Notes: generated by a model not told the origin, from the sequence alone. A DNA stretch of 64,000 nucleotides from Chitinophaga sp. CF418 (GCF_900142925.1 NZ_FRCN01000003.1:337300-401299), one strand, 5' to 3'. Shown: positions 1-8,507, counted from the first letter of the stretch. Made by a program: numbers and translations.

Positions 1-662
1 GCAGCTGCAATCTTGACATTACCAAGGAATACTCCTGCCAATGCTTTTTCACCTGCAATGCGTATATAGAGTTGTTTATCACGCAGGCTCGCCGGGTTAA
101 AACCGGGAGTGGCTTTTATTAATATACGTCCCCAGCGGGTAGTAGTAACCGTATCATTCAGGGGATATGTTTTGTCACCCATGGTAAGCTTACGGCCATT
201 ATAATCATACTTCAGGTCCAGTATAACACCCTCCATAGGATTGATCTGATCAGGGTCGAGAAAGGTGATCTGTACAGGGGCTCTTTTATACATAGACACA
301 TCCCTGATAGTACCTCTTTCGAAGATCTCTCCATACAGGTTAAGGTTCCTTACAACAGCCTTAGCAATTGTACGGGACTTCAGTATTTCAATTTCGTTTT
401 CTATTTTCTTTCCTGATCCCAGGGGGTCCATCATTTCTATGATAGAGCTTTCCACAGCCCTGGCATCTTCCTTTATCAATAATGAAGAAGATATCTTATA
501 GAGCGGAGTAGCATATTTCAGATAAACATATGCTATGGAGAAAGAAATTATAGACGCAATCACAAATAAAGGCCAGTAAGGCTGATATTTATGCCTGATC
601 ATTTCCAGGAGGCCCGTGTGGTCCTCTCGTTTTGTGCGCGTATTTATTACTTTCTGTTGCAT
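1..662 (-). CDS. Wzz/chain-length determinant-type polysaccharide export protein (3' end outside window)
   Basis: The reading frame starts with ATG at 662 and runs off the left edge, so only about 220 N-terminal residues are seen. The start reads MQQKVINTRTKREDHTG, followed by one hydrophobic segment at about residues 30-48, then the segment with ATPLYKISSSLLIKED that is typical of Wzz/GumC-type inner-membrane co-polymerases of Wzy-dependent or capsule export. Many Bacteroidota homologues continue into a periplasmic coiled coil, a second membrane segment and sometimes a tyrosine autokinase; whether this one does cannot be seen. It lies 47 bases downstream of a Wza-like lipoprotein on the same strand, the usual partner in the trans-envelope export machine. 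Family call from motifs; the exact polymer is unknown. Confidence 0.85.
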   Translation of the reverse strand, partial: MQQKVINTRTKREDHTGLLEMIRHKYQPYWPLFVIASIISFSIAYVYLKYATPLYKISSSLLIKEDARAVESSIIEMMDPLGSGKKIENEIEILKSRTIAKAVVRNLNLYGEIFERGTIRDVSMYKRAPVQITFLDPDQINPMEGVILDLKYDYNGRKLTMGDKTYPLNDTVTTTRWGRILIKATPGFNPASLRDKQLYIRIAGEKALAGVFLGNVKIAA

Positions 663-709
663 AGCTCTCAACACAAGTTTGTAGGATGAATTATTGGAAT
701 AACATCAGC

Positions 710-1501
710 TTAGTTCAATATCAACCGGTCCAGAATAATTACAAACAGTGAAATACTGCTCAGAATAATTGAAATCGTCTGGCGGTTGCCACTTGCATTA
801 GCTACTCTTGCTTTAGTTGGTTCAACATACACTACATCATTAGACTGCAGGTAATAATAAGGAGATGAAAAAATATCATCATTGTTCAGATTGAGGCGTT
901 TGACTGTTCTTTGACCGTCTACCTCTCTGATTAACAGTACATTGTCTTTTTTACCGTAGATAGTAATATCGCCAGCCACGCCCAATGCTTCCATTATCGA
1001 CATTCTTTCGTTATTGATGGCGAAAACGCCAGGGCGGCTTACTTCGCCAAGAACTGTTACCCGGTAATTGAGGAATCTGACACTTACCACCGGATCTCTC
1101 ATGAGTTTCCTGTTGTTCAACTCATCTCGCAGATATGTAGTAAGTTGCTCTTTTGTAAGTCCGGCAGCTTTTACTTGACCAAGCACCGGATACTCAATAA
1201 ATCCCTGTTCATTAACCAGATAGCCTGTTGCCTGAGGACCACCTCCCACAGCTCCGGTGGATGCCATACTTGGGGTGTTAAATACAACAACATCCTCGGG
1301 GTTCATGCTACTCACAACAATTTGTAACACGTCATTTTTTTGAATTACCGGCTCAAAATTTCCTTTCACGGGGGCAATAACAGTATCAGGAAGATTTTTA
1401 AAATACACTGATTTCTGTGTACTGACACAAGATGTAAAGAAACAGCAGATAAGGACCGGAATAACAAAGATACGACGCAAATAATCCTTCTTTAGAATCA
1501 T
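710..1501 (-). CDS. Wza/BexD-type polysaccharide export outer-membrane lipoprotein
   Basis: 263 aa. The N-terminus has a lipoprotein signal with lipobox FTSC (Cys25), so export to and anchoring in the outer membrane is expected. The segment around residues 45-140 (QKNDVLQIVV, GYLVNEQGFIEYPVLGQVKA, LNNRKLMRDPVVSVRFLNY) is the poly_export domain, followed by an SLBB-like fold (VTVLGEVSRPGVFAINNERMSI). A hydrophobic C-terminal helix (about 241-263) could be the membrane-spanning helix of Wza-like pores. It precedes the Wzz-like gene and probably forms one export operon that continues left of the window. The length is short compared with E. coli Wza (about 380 aa) but usual for Bacteroidota members. 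Confidence 0.9.
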   Translation of the reverse strand: MILKKDYLRRIFVIPVLICCFFTSCVSTQKSVYFKNLPDTVIAPVKGNFEPVIQKNDVLQIVVSSMNPEDVVVFNTPSMASTGAVGGGPQATGYLVNEQGFIEYPVLGQVKAAGLTKEQLTTYLRDELNNRKLMRDPVVSVRFLNYRVTVLGEVSRPGVFAINNERMSIMEALGVAGDITIYGKKDNVLLIREVDGQRTVKRLNLNNDDIFSSPYYYLQSNDVVYVEPTKARVANASGNRQTISIILSSISLFVIILDRLILN

Positions 1502-1645
1502 CTTACCGTTTTAAATATTTAAAGGTTTTTCTTCCGCGCTTTCCGTACTACAATATTAGCTTATAGAGGTCGTCACCACTACTACTCAATACAGTAAAAA
1601 ACGCCCATATAACACGAACGTGCCTACTGATTATAGTATACTCTG

Positions 1646-2350
1646 TCACAAAAATAGCGTCATATCTTTAAACGAAAGCATTTGAAAAAAAATCCAAGAA
1701 TTCGTAATTAAAAAGAAAGAATACAAACTATTTGACCAGATCTTCGAAATTAATTCTGATTTTGTGGCAACATTAAGTTTCTGGTAAATTTTCTTCAGAT
1801 GTTGGTTCACAGTGAAAACAGTCACAAAAAGCTTCTCTGCCATCTCCTTATATGAGTAGCCTTCCTTTAACAGGGCGAGCAACTCATACTCTCTTTTAGT
1901 AAGCTTGTGTTTTATATCCTCAAGGGGGTCCTTGGCAATATAATTAATGAGTAAATGGGCTGCTTTGGGAGAAAGAGTTCCTCCTTCGCTAACAGCGTCC
2001 ATAATTGAATGGTAGATCTCCATCAAACGGCTGGTCTTAATAATATAACCATTCGCTCCCTGGCGGATCGATTCAATTACAAAGTGCTTACCATCGTGCC
2101 CCGACAATACAATAAGTTTGGCCTCAGGGTAAACCCTTTTTAATTCCTGCATACCCTGTATGCCTGATTCCCCCGGTAATGAAATGTCCAGTAATATTAC
2201 GTTTACCTCTGTCTCTTTGAATGGGAGGGCTCTGAACTCCTCCATTGACTTACAAGCAAATACGACCTTACACTCTTGAAAATCCTCTAAAAACTCCTTG
2301 TAATTGTTCAACTGGAAATAATTGTCTTCTATAATTCCAATATTGATCAT
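1646..2350 (-). CDS. LuxR/NarL-family response regulator
   Basis: 234 aa. Residues 1-120 form a receiver domain with acidic pocket E8-D9, phospho-acceptor Asp55 (VILLDISLPG) and Lys in GYIIKTSR. Residues about 150-207 are a LuxR-type helix-turn-helix (KLTKREYELLALLKEGYSYKEMAEKLFV, recognition helix TVNQHLKKIYQKL). It should bind DNA on phosphorylation. The last roughly 27 residues (SLYSFFLITNSWIFFQ onward) are hydrophobic and aromatic and are not part of the NarL fold. The gene lies between the polysaccharide export genes and a divergent kinase/receiver pair, so it could control either. No cognate kinase is adjacent on the same strand. Confidence 0.9.
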   Translation of the reverse strand: MINIGIIEDNYFQLNNYKEFLEDFQECKVVFACKSMEEFRALPFKETEVNVILLDISLPGESGIQGMQELKRVYPEAKLIVLSGHDGKHFVIESIRQGANGYIIKTSRLMEIYHSIMDAVSEGGTLSPKAAHLLINYIAKDPLEDIKHKLTKREYELLALLKEGYSYKEMAEKLFVTVFTVNQHLKKIYQKLNVATKSELISKIWSNSLYSFFLITNSWIFFQMLSFKDMTLFL

Positions 2351-2766
2351 AGGGGTAAAAAGTTAGCAAGGTTCATAATCGGTTCAATAAAAAAATATGG
2401 CATATTAAAGTTACTTAACGATGCAAAAATAGTTCCAAAAACGAGAATTTATAAGGCAAATTCATAACTCCTTGAATATGAAAACAATAAAGATAAAGCC
2501 ATGTTCACTCTCAGTCCCCTCTATTTTATAACACTATTTTATATATGATCTTTCGGTTAACTTTTTCTGAAAATTCACAACCATTTCAATGCTAAGGTAA
2601 AAATACATTTTAAAATTAAATACTCACTAGATAATTACTCCTTTATTAAGTATTTTGCCTTTCAATTGGCAGTGAATCGTGTAATCAACACATGTGGTGT
2701 TTCTCTACATGTTGTCCTTCAATTAATTGGAGATAAATAAGCCGCCAATCATTAAAAGTTAGAACA
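2351..2766. other. Divergent AT-rich intergenic region
   Basis: 416 bases without a credible gene, between the leftward response regulator and the rightward histidine kinase. It is clearly more AT-rich than the flanking genes and should hold both promoters. A minus-strand -7 box is annotated at 2421-2437. On the plus strand TATTTTGCC near 2651 is a near match to TAnnTTTG for the kinase gene. Short imperfect dyads (TGCC/GGCA around 2657-2673; ACACATGTGGTGT around 2690-2702) are visible but are not strong enough to call operators. Confidence 0.5.
2421..2437 (-). promoter_or_regulatory. Bacteroidota -7 promoter box upstream of the LuxR-type regulator
   Basis: Read on the minus strand the segment is TGGAACTATTTTTGCAT, which contains TATTTTTG, a match to the TAnnTTTG -7 element. 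A TTTG lies upstream at 2460-2457 but with a 25-base spacer, longer than the usual 17-23. The same 17-base string occurs upstream of tssN (57016-57032). The start codon follows after about 70 bases. Confidence 0.5.
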
Positions 2767-3495
2767 ATGGACTCCACGCATACTTCAGAGAGCAGCTCAT
2801 TACTGAATAATGCCAGTAATGTAATAGCTATTACTGCCCATGAATTTAAGACACCGCTGACCACCATTACATCTATCGTTGATTTACTTTCCACCAAGCT
2901 CCGGATAGATCGTTATATGAATCCATTTTACGAACAACAGCTGTCCAGGATCACTTCAGAGATCTTTTCCCTGAATAGTATGCTTGACGAAATGCTGACT
3001 ATCAACAACATACTATCCGGCAGCTTTGAGGCAAAGAAAGAACTACTCTACGTAGAAGAACAGTTATTGCCTTTAAAGGAGCAATTCCGTTCATTCACAG
3101 ATGACAATAGAACATTGCAGATCAATGTGTCCGGTACGCCCTGCAAAATACTGGCCAATTCTGGTCAACTGACCAGAATTTTTTCAAATCTTGTCAGCAA
3201 TGCCTTCAAATTTTCCCGTCAAAACGCACCGGTCGTTCACCTGTCCTACGAGGACAAAGCGCTCGTTATCACTGTTACCGACGATGGCATAGGTATACCT
3301 GCAGAAGATCTGCCTCATTTGTTCCAGCCCTATTACAGGGGAAGTAATACAAAAGATATTGCCGGTACCGGATTAGGTCTTACTATTGTAAAAACATTTG
3401 TTACAGCCAACGACGGAGATATTGCCGTGAGCAGCGAGCCCAATAAAGGCACGGTTTTTACACTGGTTTTCAGGTACCCTGATACCTGCCAGTAA
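2767..3495 (+). CDS. Soluble sensor histidine kinase (HisKA + HATPase_c)
   Basis: 242 aa with no transmembrane segment and no sensory domain. The HisKA domain carries the H-box AHEFKTPL (His25), so only about 20 residues precede dimerization. The ATPase domain has the N-box NLVSNAFKFS (141-150), G1 DDGIGIP (172-178), an F-box (HLFQPYY) and G2 GTGLGL (200-205), so all catalytic boxes are intact. Nine bases downstream lies a single-domain receiver, its likely phosphotransfer partner. With no input domain, sensing must come from a partner protein or from the cytosolic state. ATG start at 2767. Confidence 0.9.
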   Translation: MDSTHTSESSSLLNNASNVIAITAHEFKTPLTTITSIVDLLSTKLRIDRYMNPFYEQQLSRITSEIFSLNSMLDEMLTINNILSGSFEAKKELLYVEEQLLPLKEQFRSFTDDNRTLQINVSGTPCKILANSGQLTRIFSNLVSNAFKFSRQNAPVVHLSYEDKALVITVTDDGIGIPAEDLPHLFQPYYRGSNTKDIAGTGLGLTIVKTFVTANDGDIAVSSEPNKGTVFTLVFRYPDTCQ

Positions 3496-3504
3496 AATAT
3501 AGAC

Positions 3505-3885
3505 ATGAACGCCAGAATTCTTTTGATTGAAGACAAAGCCGGTCTTCTGGATACACTTAAAAGTCTGCTAGAACTGCACGACTATGCCGTTATTACCGCC
3601 AGGAATGGGGAGGAAGGTATCGCAATGGCCATCCGGCACCTGCCAGATCTCGTGATCAGTGATATTTATATGCCTGTTATTAACGGTTACGAATTGCTGG
3701 ATCATTTCCATGAACACACCTTACTCTGCAAAATACCCGTACTCATTACCAGCGCAAAAAAAGAAGATGATGAAATAGAAACTGCCATGCAAAAAGGTGC
3801 AGCAGGATACCTCATCAAACCTTTTGTATTTGCACATCTGCATGAACAAATAAAAAAGGCATTGAAAAGGAATCAGCAGTCATGA
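3505..3885 (+). CDS. Single-domain CheY-like response regulator
   Basis: 126 aa, a receiver domain only: acidic pair E9-D10, phospho-acceptor Asp53 (LVISDIYMPVING), Ser/Thr at 83 (ITSAKK) and Lys105 (GYLIKPF). There is no output domain, so it probably works by protein contact or as a phosphorelay intermediate. It follows the histidine kinase by 9 bases and is almost certainly co-transcribed with it. The stop is followed by a repeat-rich spacer shared with the convergent surface-protein gene. Confidence 0.92.
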   Translation: MNARILLIEDKAGLLDTLKSLLELHDYAVITARNGEEGIAMAIRHLPDLVISDIYMPVINGYELLDHFHEHTLLCKIPVLITSAKKEDDEIETAMQKGAAGYLIKPFVFAHLHEQIKKALKRNQQS

Positions 3886-3959
3886 GTTAATAATTCATGA
3901 GTTAAACTTCTCCGCATTAAAATCCTGAACACACCTTACATCTGCACCAGGCTAATGAA

Positions 3960-3996
3960 GGAGTCTCGTGTTTGTAGACCCGGATGATAACCCGGG
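3960..3996. repeat. Dispersed palindromic repeat, copy 1
   Basis: The segment has GGAGTC, then GTGTTTGTAG, then CCCGGATGATAACCCGGG. The same layout (GGAGTC, GTGTTTGTAG, GGGGTGATAACCCCGGG) recurs at 14336-14374 at the head of the tandem array, and a shorter relative sits at 14664-14690. The CCCGG...CCGGG part can fold into a small hairpin. Confidence 0.6.
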
Positions 3997-4095
3997 ATGA
4001 TGAAATCATGATAACGTGACAATCGTGACAATCGTGATAACCATGACAAACGACAAACGATAGTCGTGATAACCATGATAACATAATAATCCCGA
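3997..4095. repeat. Degenerate low-complexity repeat (GATAAC / GACAATCGT words)
   Basis: Between the receiver gene and the convergent surface-protein gene the sequence is built from recurring words: GTGACAATCGTGACAATCGTG, ATAACCATGACAAACGACAAACG and GTGATAACCATGATAAC. Period is irregular at about 8-11 bases. No ORF or hairpin explains it. It directly abuts dispersed repeat copy 1. Confidence 0.55.
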
Positions 4096-4121
4096 CAATA
4101 TTAATAATTACGACAATGGTT

Positions 4122-5729
4122 TTATTTCACGAGCATCACCGTTCCCCTGTACTCCTTCAGTTCATTCCGGCTGGTATTAAATGAACACACATAAACAAAT
4201 GCCTGTGAACTCTGCGGCATGCCGCTATAATAACCATCCCATCCCCGCTTAGGATCATTTGTCTGAAACACAAGGCTTCCCCAGCGATTAAATATCTTCA
4301 GCTGATAATTCGTCACCGCATCATACACTTTCGGACGGAAAAGATCATTATTCCCATCCCCATTTGGACTAAATGCAGATGGCATCACAACGAGGCAATT
4401 CTGCCAGGGGGAGGTAACAGATGCTGTTCCTGTTTCACCACATCCTTTGGCGTCTTCTATTTCGTAACGGTAACTACCCGTTTTCAAATTGGAGTGCAAA
4501 CTATCCGGCTGCCACATATCTCCGTCTACACGATACTTATAAGGCCGTGTTCCTCCTTCCACTACCCACCTGATACTGCCGTCACTCACTTCGCTACAGC
4601 TGCAGGGCGATATATCCACCTGTTTGATGACCAGCGGATCCGGCTCTTTTATAAGGACGTCGAGTGTATCTGAACATACCTGTTTATCTTTTACAATGAA
4701 TACGTAGTTACCAGGTACCAGGTTATCAAACTTGTTTCCCTCTCTTTCAATACCATTTACAGACAGGTCATACGGTGGTACGCCGCCTGTGATGTTTAAT
4801 GATATCGCGTTTTTATTATCACCTGCACAATTAGATAATGTAAGGTCTGTACTGGTAACCAGGTCGGACTCCCCCACTGTCACAGCACCCTTTGCGGTAA
4901 CGCCATCTGCGGAAGTCACCTGTACTTCGTAAAGCCCTCCCGGCAGATTAGATACCTGCGGCGTTCGATAATTACCCGGCGTCCATAGATATGTATAAGG
5001 CGCCGCGCCTCCTGTCACATTTACGCTTACACTACCAGTGGAAGTATTGTTACAGGAAGCAGTAGCTGTCAGTTCTGTTCTCAGGATCTGCCGGATAGTT
5101 GACAGATTATCCATGAACACCACCACTCCATAACTGTTTAAAGCGCATTTTTCCTCCGGATAAGCATAAAAGGAGATGAATTTATGTGATGCACGGGGCT
5201 TGATTTCTGCTGTCCATCTATGCCACATCGTGTCCGTAAAACTACCAGACACCCATAACAACTCCGATGTATCACCGGGTGTATCGCCACCGAAAATTGC
5301 GAGGTTGCCATAGCAATGCTCATGGCCATAGATCTTACTGAAGGCCAGATCAAAGGACAGGTTATAGATCCGCTCCTTTTTTAGTGGAGAGGACAGCTCC
5401 TGCTCTATTCCTTCCCTGTAGACAGGGCCAGCCTGAAGACCAATAAAGGTCTTACCCGCTTTGGCAACTTTGTGGACCCCATAGACACCTGGTAATATGT
5501 CAGGCGTATTGTCAGCCACGCGCCACCCCGGTGGTGCAACTTTCACTCCGGGTTTACCCTCAAGTGAAGAATTCTGTAAAGTAAGATTCTGCGCAAATGC
5601 TACATTGAATATAAAAGAGCATGTCAACAGGATCATTAGTAATACACATATCCTTACAGCAGAATATGTGAGATAACAACATGGCATTTCCCTTAGCCGT
5701 GTGTGGGCGGCCTCGATAGTTAGCAACAT
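4122..5729 (-). CDS. T9SS-secreted surface protein with SprB-like repeats and gliding-motility C-terminal domain
   Basis: 535 aa. A signal peptide (about residues 15-46, ending AFA before QN) directs export; the ATG at residue 15 (5687) is an equally good start. Residues about 60-215 form a beta-rich module (SFDLAFSKIYGHEHCYG, WHRWTAEIKP) like carbohydrate-binding or DUF4397-type domains; this is not a firm call. Residues about 220-440 hold three SprB-type repeats (TGGAAPYTYLWTPG, ITGGVPPYDLSVNG, VEGGTRPYKYRVDG). The last 85 residues (VMPSAFSPNGDGNNDLFRP, NRWGSLVFQT, YRGTVMLVK) match the type B C-terminal sorting domain of the type IX secretion system. Probably a cell-surface adhesin or matrix protein. 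Single gene, convergent with the receiver gene. Confidence 0.9.
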   Translation of the reverse strand: MLLTIEAAHTRLREMPCCYLTYSAVRICVLLMILLTCSFIFNVAFAQNLTLQNSSLEGKPGVKVAPPGWRVADNTPDILPGVYGVHKVAKAGKTFIGLQAGPVYREGIEQELSSPLKKERIYNLSFDLAFSKIYGHEHCYGNLAIFGGDTPGDTSELLWVSGSFTDTMWHRWTAEIKPRASHKFISFYAYPEEKCALNSYGVVVFMDNLSTIRQILRTELTATASCNNTSTGSVSVNVTGGAAPYTYLWTPGNYRTPQVSNLPGGLYEVQVTSADGVTAKGAVTVGESDLVTSTDLTLSNCAGDNKNAISLNITGGVPPYDLSVNGIEREGNKFDNLVPGNYVFIVKDKQVCSDTLDVLIKEPDPLVIKQVDISPCSCSEVSDGSIRWVVEGGTRPYKYRVDGDMWQPDSLHSNLKTGSYRYEIEDAKGCGETGTASVTSPWQNCLVVMPSAFSPNGDGNNDLFRPKVYDAVTNYQLKIFNRWGSLVFQTNDPKRGWDGYYSGMPQSSQAFVYVCSFNTSRNELKEYRGTVMLVK

Positions 5730-6150
5730 AGGACTTAATAGTTAGGTCGTTCGGTCAATAAATCGTCTTTCTGTTTCTTGTGATTAGCAAATCCAATGGA
5801 CTCGAGTAGCCAGCACAGCTTAGTGTCTGATTTAATTCACAGGTATGGTGAGGAGGACATCGGGGATCCCCCGTTAATTAAATTGGCTTGCTAGTATTTG
5901 TATTTTCGGTTTCAATAAAAGATACAATACGCTAAAGATACAATATGTTTTTCATTAATATAACGCTATCTATAGATTTTTATTACATCTAGTAAATTAA
6001 TACTCAATAAAGTAGCGCCCTCTACCGCACGAATAAAGGCATAGAACTTTCTATGCCTTTATTAAGTACAGATGACTTGTTTGTGCATGTTTAAACTATC
6101 CCTTTTTTATGGAACAAGCAGATCATAGTTTAACCCATTGTCACCTGTTT
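5730..6150. other. AT-rich intergenic region
   Basis: No credible coding sequence. The leftward surface-protein gene should be transcribed from here, but no box matching TAnnTTTG was found. A palindrome CGGGGATCCCCCG lies near 5860-5872, and a perfect hairpin at 6032-6063 is annotated separately. Confidence 0.45.
6032..6063. terminator. Perfect 15-bp hairpin, terminator-like
   Basis: AATAAAGGCATAGAA (6032-6046), a 2-base loop, then the exact complement at 6049-6063. It ends in TTTATT on either strand, so it could work in both directions. It lies about 90 bases downstream of the small minus-strand ORF at 6151-6345. There is no long uninterrupted T-run. Confidence 0.55.
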
Positions 6151-6345
6151 TCATTGTTGCGCCCTTTTGGTTCCGCGCTTGTTTTTATCTTTTTTAGCCG
6201 GATGTCTTTTATCTTTTGGCAAGATCACTTTAATTGTATCATCTGCGGTCTTTTCACGGGTAATATCACGACTATAGTCATTCCCCAGATTTGGACCTCC
6301 CTGTTCCAGACCGGTACTACCGATCGATCTATCCCTGACTGTCAT
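6151..6345 (-). CDS. Small hydrophilic hypothetical protein
   Basis: 64 aa, highly charged and hydrophilic (ends KKDKNKRGTKRAQQ), with no signal peptide or membrane segment. No family is recognised. It is favoured over the longer plus-strand frame opposite it (6109-6393) because that one translates to a Cys/Phe/His-rich sequence typical of an antisense frame. It is followed by a palindromic terminator-like hairpin. No clear promoter was found. It may not be a real gene. Confidence 0.35.
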   Translation of the reverse strand: MTVRDRSIGSTGLEQGGPNLGNDYSRDITREKTADDTIKVILPKDKRHPAKKDKNKRGTKRAQQ

Positions 6346-6575
6346 AACGCTACGTTTTTGATGATTAAAAATAAAATACTCTCACACTCTTAAATGCGCC
6401 AAAACCATGCCAGCAGGAGCAGGCGCAGCTATAGTACTCAGCATTTTTCATATGTGAAAAATCTCTTAAAATTTAACACCAGATTGATCATTTCTGTCCG
6501 TTTAACTATTTTTCCCGGATTTTAGTGGTAAATTGTAGTAAACAGATTGTTTACACACCTATGCCCGAACTCTGC

Positions 6576-6606
6576 TAATACAGCCCACATTGAACGGCTG
6601 TTATTA
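6576..6606. promoter_or_regulatory. Imperfect dyad upstream of the 6633 gene
   Basis: TAATACAGCC at 6576-6585 and GGCTGTTATTA at 6596-6606 are inverted copies with one extra base. The dyad ends 26 bases before the start codon, so it would lie in the leader or over the promoter. It could be an operator or a leader hairpin. Confidence 0.3.
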
Positions 6607-6632
6607 GTCAACAAAAGAAAAAACCTGTAAGT

Positions 6633-7331
6633 ATGAAGGACAAGTTGCCTTATATCACTTCAACCTATTTCATCGCCTTGATAAAAGCATATCTTCAGGG
6701 TCATAAAACAAAGCCCGAAATACTTGCGGAAACTGCGGACTTACTTCCTCCTTCTTCCCAAAACGAGGTCAGCCAGCTGCTTACTGCTGCTGCACACCAG
6801 ATGAATGAAGCTTTTTATGCAGACATCGTAGATAGTATTCAACACACTTCCGGCACTGTTCCTACCCGTAAAGGCCTTATCCATCACCTTGAAGCGCTGC
6901 TGAAAGAAGAGATCACTATACAGGAACTACTCGATTGGGCTACCTGGTATACCATTGAAGAAGATCAGCTTAGTGCAGGTATTATGGATGATTTTGCCGT
7001 GGAATATTTCTGCCTCGACTTCCTGCCCGCCTATCATGAAGAGCTGACCGGGCACCAGTTCACAAAGGCTTTACAGCTGTTTAAACAACAAGGGGGAAAT
7101 CCATTAAAAGAGAAGATCGCATTGACACTGCTGATAGAAAAAGAACAACAGCTTTTTCTATATTTCCTGCGTAGTTTTTTAGAACAGCCACAACATATTG
7201 AAGCACTGGATTCTTACCTGATGAAGAAATTTGGTATGGATCATTTTAGTTTTCCGTACATGGCGGAGTTGATGGACATGAGCGGGCATCCGGAGAGAAT
7301 GGAAGAATTGTTGAAGAAGGCGAGGATGTAA
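6633..7331 (+). CDS. Hypothetical protein, all-helical, function unknown
   Basis: 232 aa, starting MKDKLPYITSTYFIALIKAY. No signal peptide or transmembrane helix; the composition (many Leu, Glu, Gln, Lys) suggests an all-helical soluble protein. No catalytic motif is recognised. The N-terminal 80 residues (ILAETADLLPPSSQNEVSQL) and the C-terminal part (SYLMKKFGMDHFSFPYMAEL) give no family that I can name. It stands alone, between a small doubtful ORF and the convergent LuxE-like gene. Confidence 0.7.
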   Translation: MKDKLPYITSTYFIALIKAYLQGHKTKPEILAETADLLPPSSQNEVSQLLTAAAHQMNEAFYADIVDSIQHTSGTVPTRKGLIHHLEALLKEEITIQELLDWATWYTIEEDQLSAGIMDDFAVEYFCLDFLPAYHEELTGHQFTKALQLFKQQGGNPLKEKIALTLLIEKEQQLFLYFLRSFLEQPQHIEALDSYLMKKFGMDHFSFPYMAELMDMSGHPERMEELLKKARM

Positions 7332-7406
7332 AATCAGACTATTTGAGTAAATATCCCGTTCAGTGAATTGATTAAATAAAAAATTCTCAAAGTGATTTTT
7401 ATCCTC

Positions 7407-8390
7407 TTAACTCACCATCAAACTACACCCTCTCAAGGCCGAATTATCCAACCTTCCCAACACTTCAAAACGCCCCTCTTCATGCAGCCGCCCGATATCT
7501 TCCGTGGCTATGAACGCACAGGAATAAACATTGGCGAGATCTACTACATTGATCACCCCTGAAGCATTGGCTGTTGACAATTGAAAAGGATCATTTTCAT
7601 CCCTTACCAACACTTTCATCCATGGCGGTGTTGTAAACAATCCATTCCCATAGGAATACGCCTGGGATAATAATTCCGTCATTCCGTACTCTGCGTGAAT
7701 ATGTTCGCAACCTAATTTTTCTCTAAGAAAAGTATGCACCTCCTGCCGGGTCCATTCCTCACGACGGCCTTTCATCCCCCCTGTCTCCATCACAATGGTA
7801 TTTTTCAGTTGCAGGGAATGATGCTCTGCGAAATCCAGCAAACCGAAAGTAACACCGATCAGCAGGGTTTTCTGTCCGCTTGCTTCCAGTTCCCGTAGCC
7901 GGTCTGCCAATTTATCATGCTCATAAAGATAGAAACCGCTGGCTGCGTGCCCGCTTCTTTTCACCATATCCTGCACCATGTATACCAGGGAGGAATGCTG
8001 ACGTTCCAGGTAGGAAGGCAACAATCCCAGTATCACAAAGTCGGAAACAGGGCCGTATGAGCGTTCAAATCCTGCCAGGAAACTGCGCTCGTAGAGAGCG
8101 GCCTCCTTTACCAGGTGACGGCTGTTGATGGTCTGGGTAGTGCCACTGCTTTCAAAGATCAGTTCCGGCGTGAAGTTGCCACAGGTGACGGTATGCGTTT
8201 TAAAGAACTGGATAGGCAGAAAAGGGATCTGTTCCAATGAGCGTACATCCGACGGCCGTCTGCGCAGGGCGTCCGTATAAGCCCGGTAAAGGGTATTCTC
8301 CCTGTACTGGTATTGGAACAGCTCCAGGGCTGCCGCTTCCATATCCTGCTCCTCCAATGTAAATAACGCTGCCGTATTAATGCCACTCAT
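7407..8390 (-). CDS. LuxE-like acyl-protein synthetase / adenylate-forming family protein
   Basis: 327 aa from the ATG at 8390 (MSGINTAALF). A further in-frame start at 8411 would lie inside the -7 promoter box, so 8390 is preferred. The sequence shows LuxE/PaaK-type features: FFKTHTV, the P-loop-like FESSGTTQ, a VMETGGMKGRREEW segment and HAEYGMTELLSQAY, with a C-terminal TEDIGR...GRLDNSALRGCS. In luminous bacteria LuxE activates fatty acids as acyl-AMP and hands them to LuxC; stand-alone homologues in Bacteroidota are of unknown substrate. No luxC or luxD homologue lies nearby. Family call good, substrate unknown. Confidence 0.75.
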   Translation of the reverse strand: MSGINTAALFTLEEQDMEAAALELFQYQYRENTLYRAYTDALRRRPSDVRSLEQIPFLPIQFFKTHTVTCGNFTPELIFESSGTTQTINSRHLVKEAALYERSFLAGFERSYGPVSDFVILGLLPSYLERQHSSLVYMVQDMVKRSGHAASGFYLYEHDKLADRLRELEASGQKTLLIGVTFGLLDFAEHHSLQLKNTIVMETGGMKGRREEWTRQEVHTFLREKLGCEHIHAEYGMTELLSQAYSYGNGLFTTPPWMKVLVRDENDPFQLSTANASGVINVVDLANVYSCAFIATEDIGRLHEEGRFEVLGRLDNSALRGCSLMVS

Positions 8391-8410
8391 GTTCGCTTGC
8401 TTTAAACGCA

Positions 8411-8438
8411 CAAATTTAGGGGATACGTAACAATCAAA
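8411..8438 (-). promoter_or_regulatory. Promoter of the LuxE-like gene
   Basis: On the minus strand TTTG (8438-8435), a 16-base spacer and TAAATTTG (8418-8411) match the Bacteroidota housekeeping promoter, with a slightly short spacer. Transcription would begin near 8405, leaving a leader of about 15 bases before the ATG at 8390. Confidence 0.55.
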
Positions 8439-8507
8439 CCAGATTTTACGTTATACCGACAGTGGGCAGGTTACCTGTGCGCATTAGCTATAGTAAAAAA
8501 AATAATG

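Noticed and set aside
6109-6393. 94-aa plus-strand frame
   Set aside because: Its residues (many Cys, His, Phe, Ile) look like an antisense reading of the more protein-like minus-strand frame.
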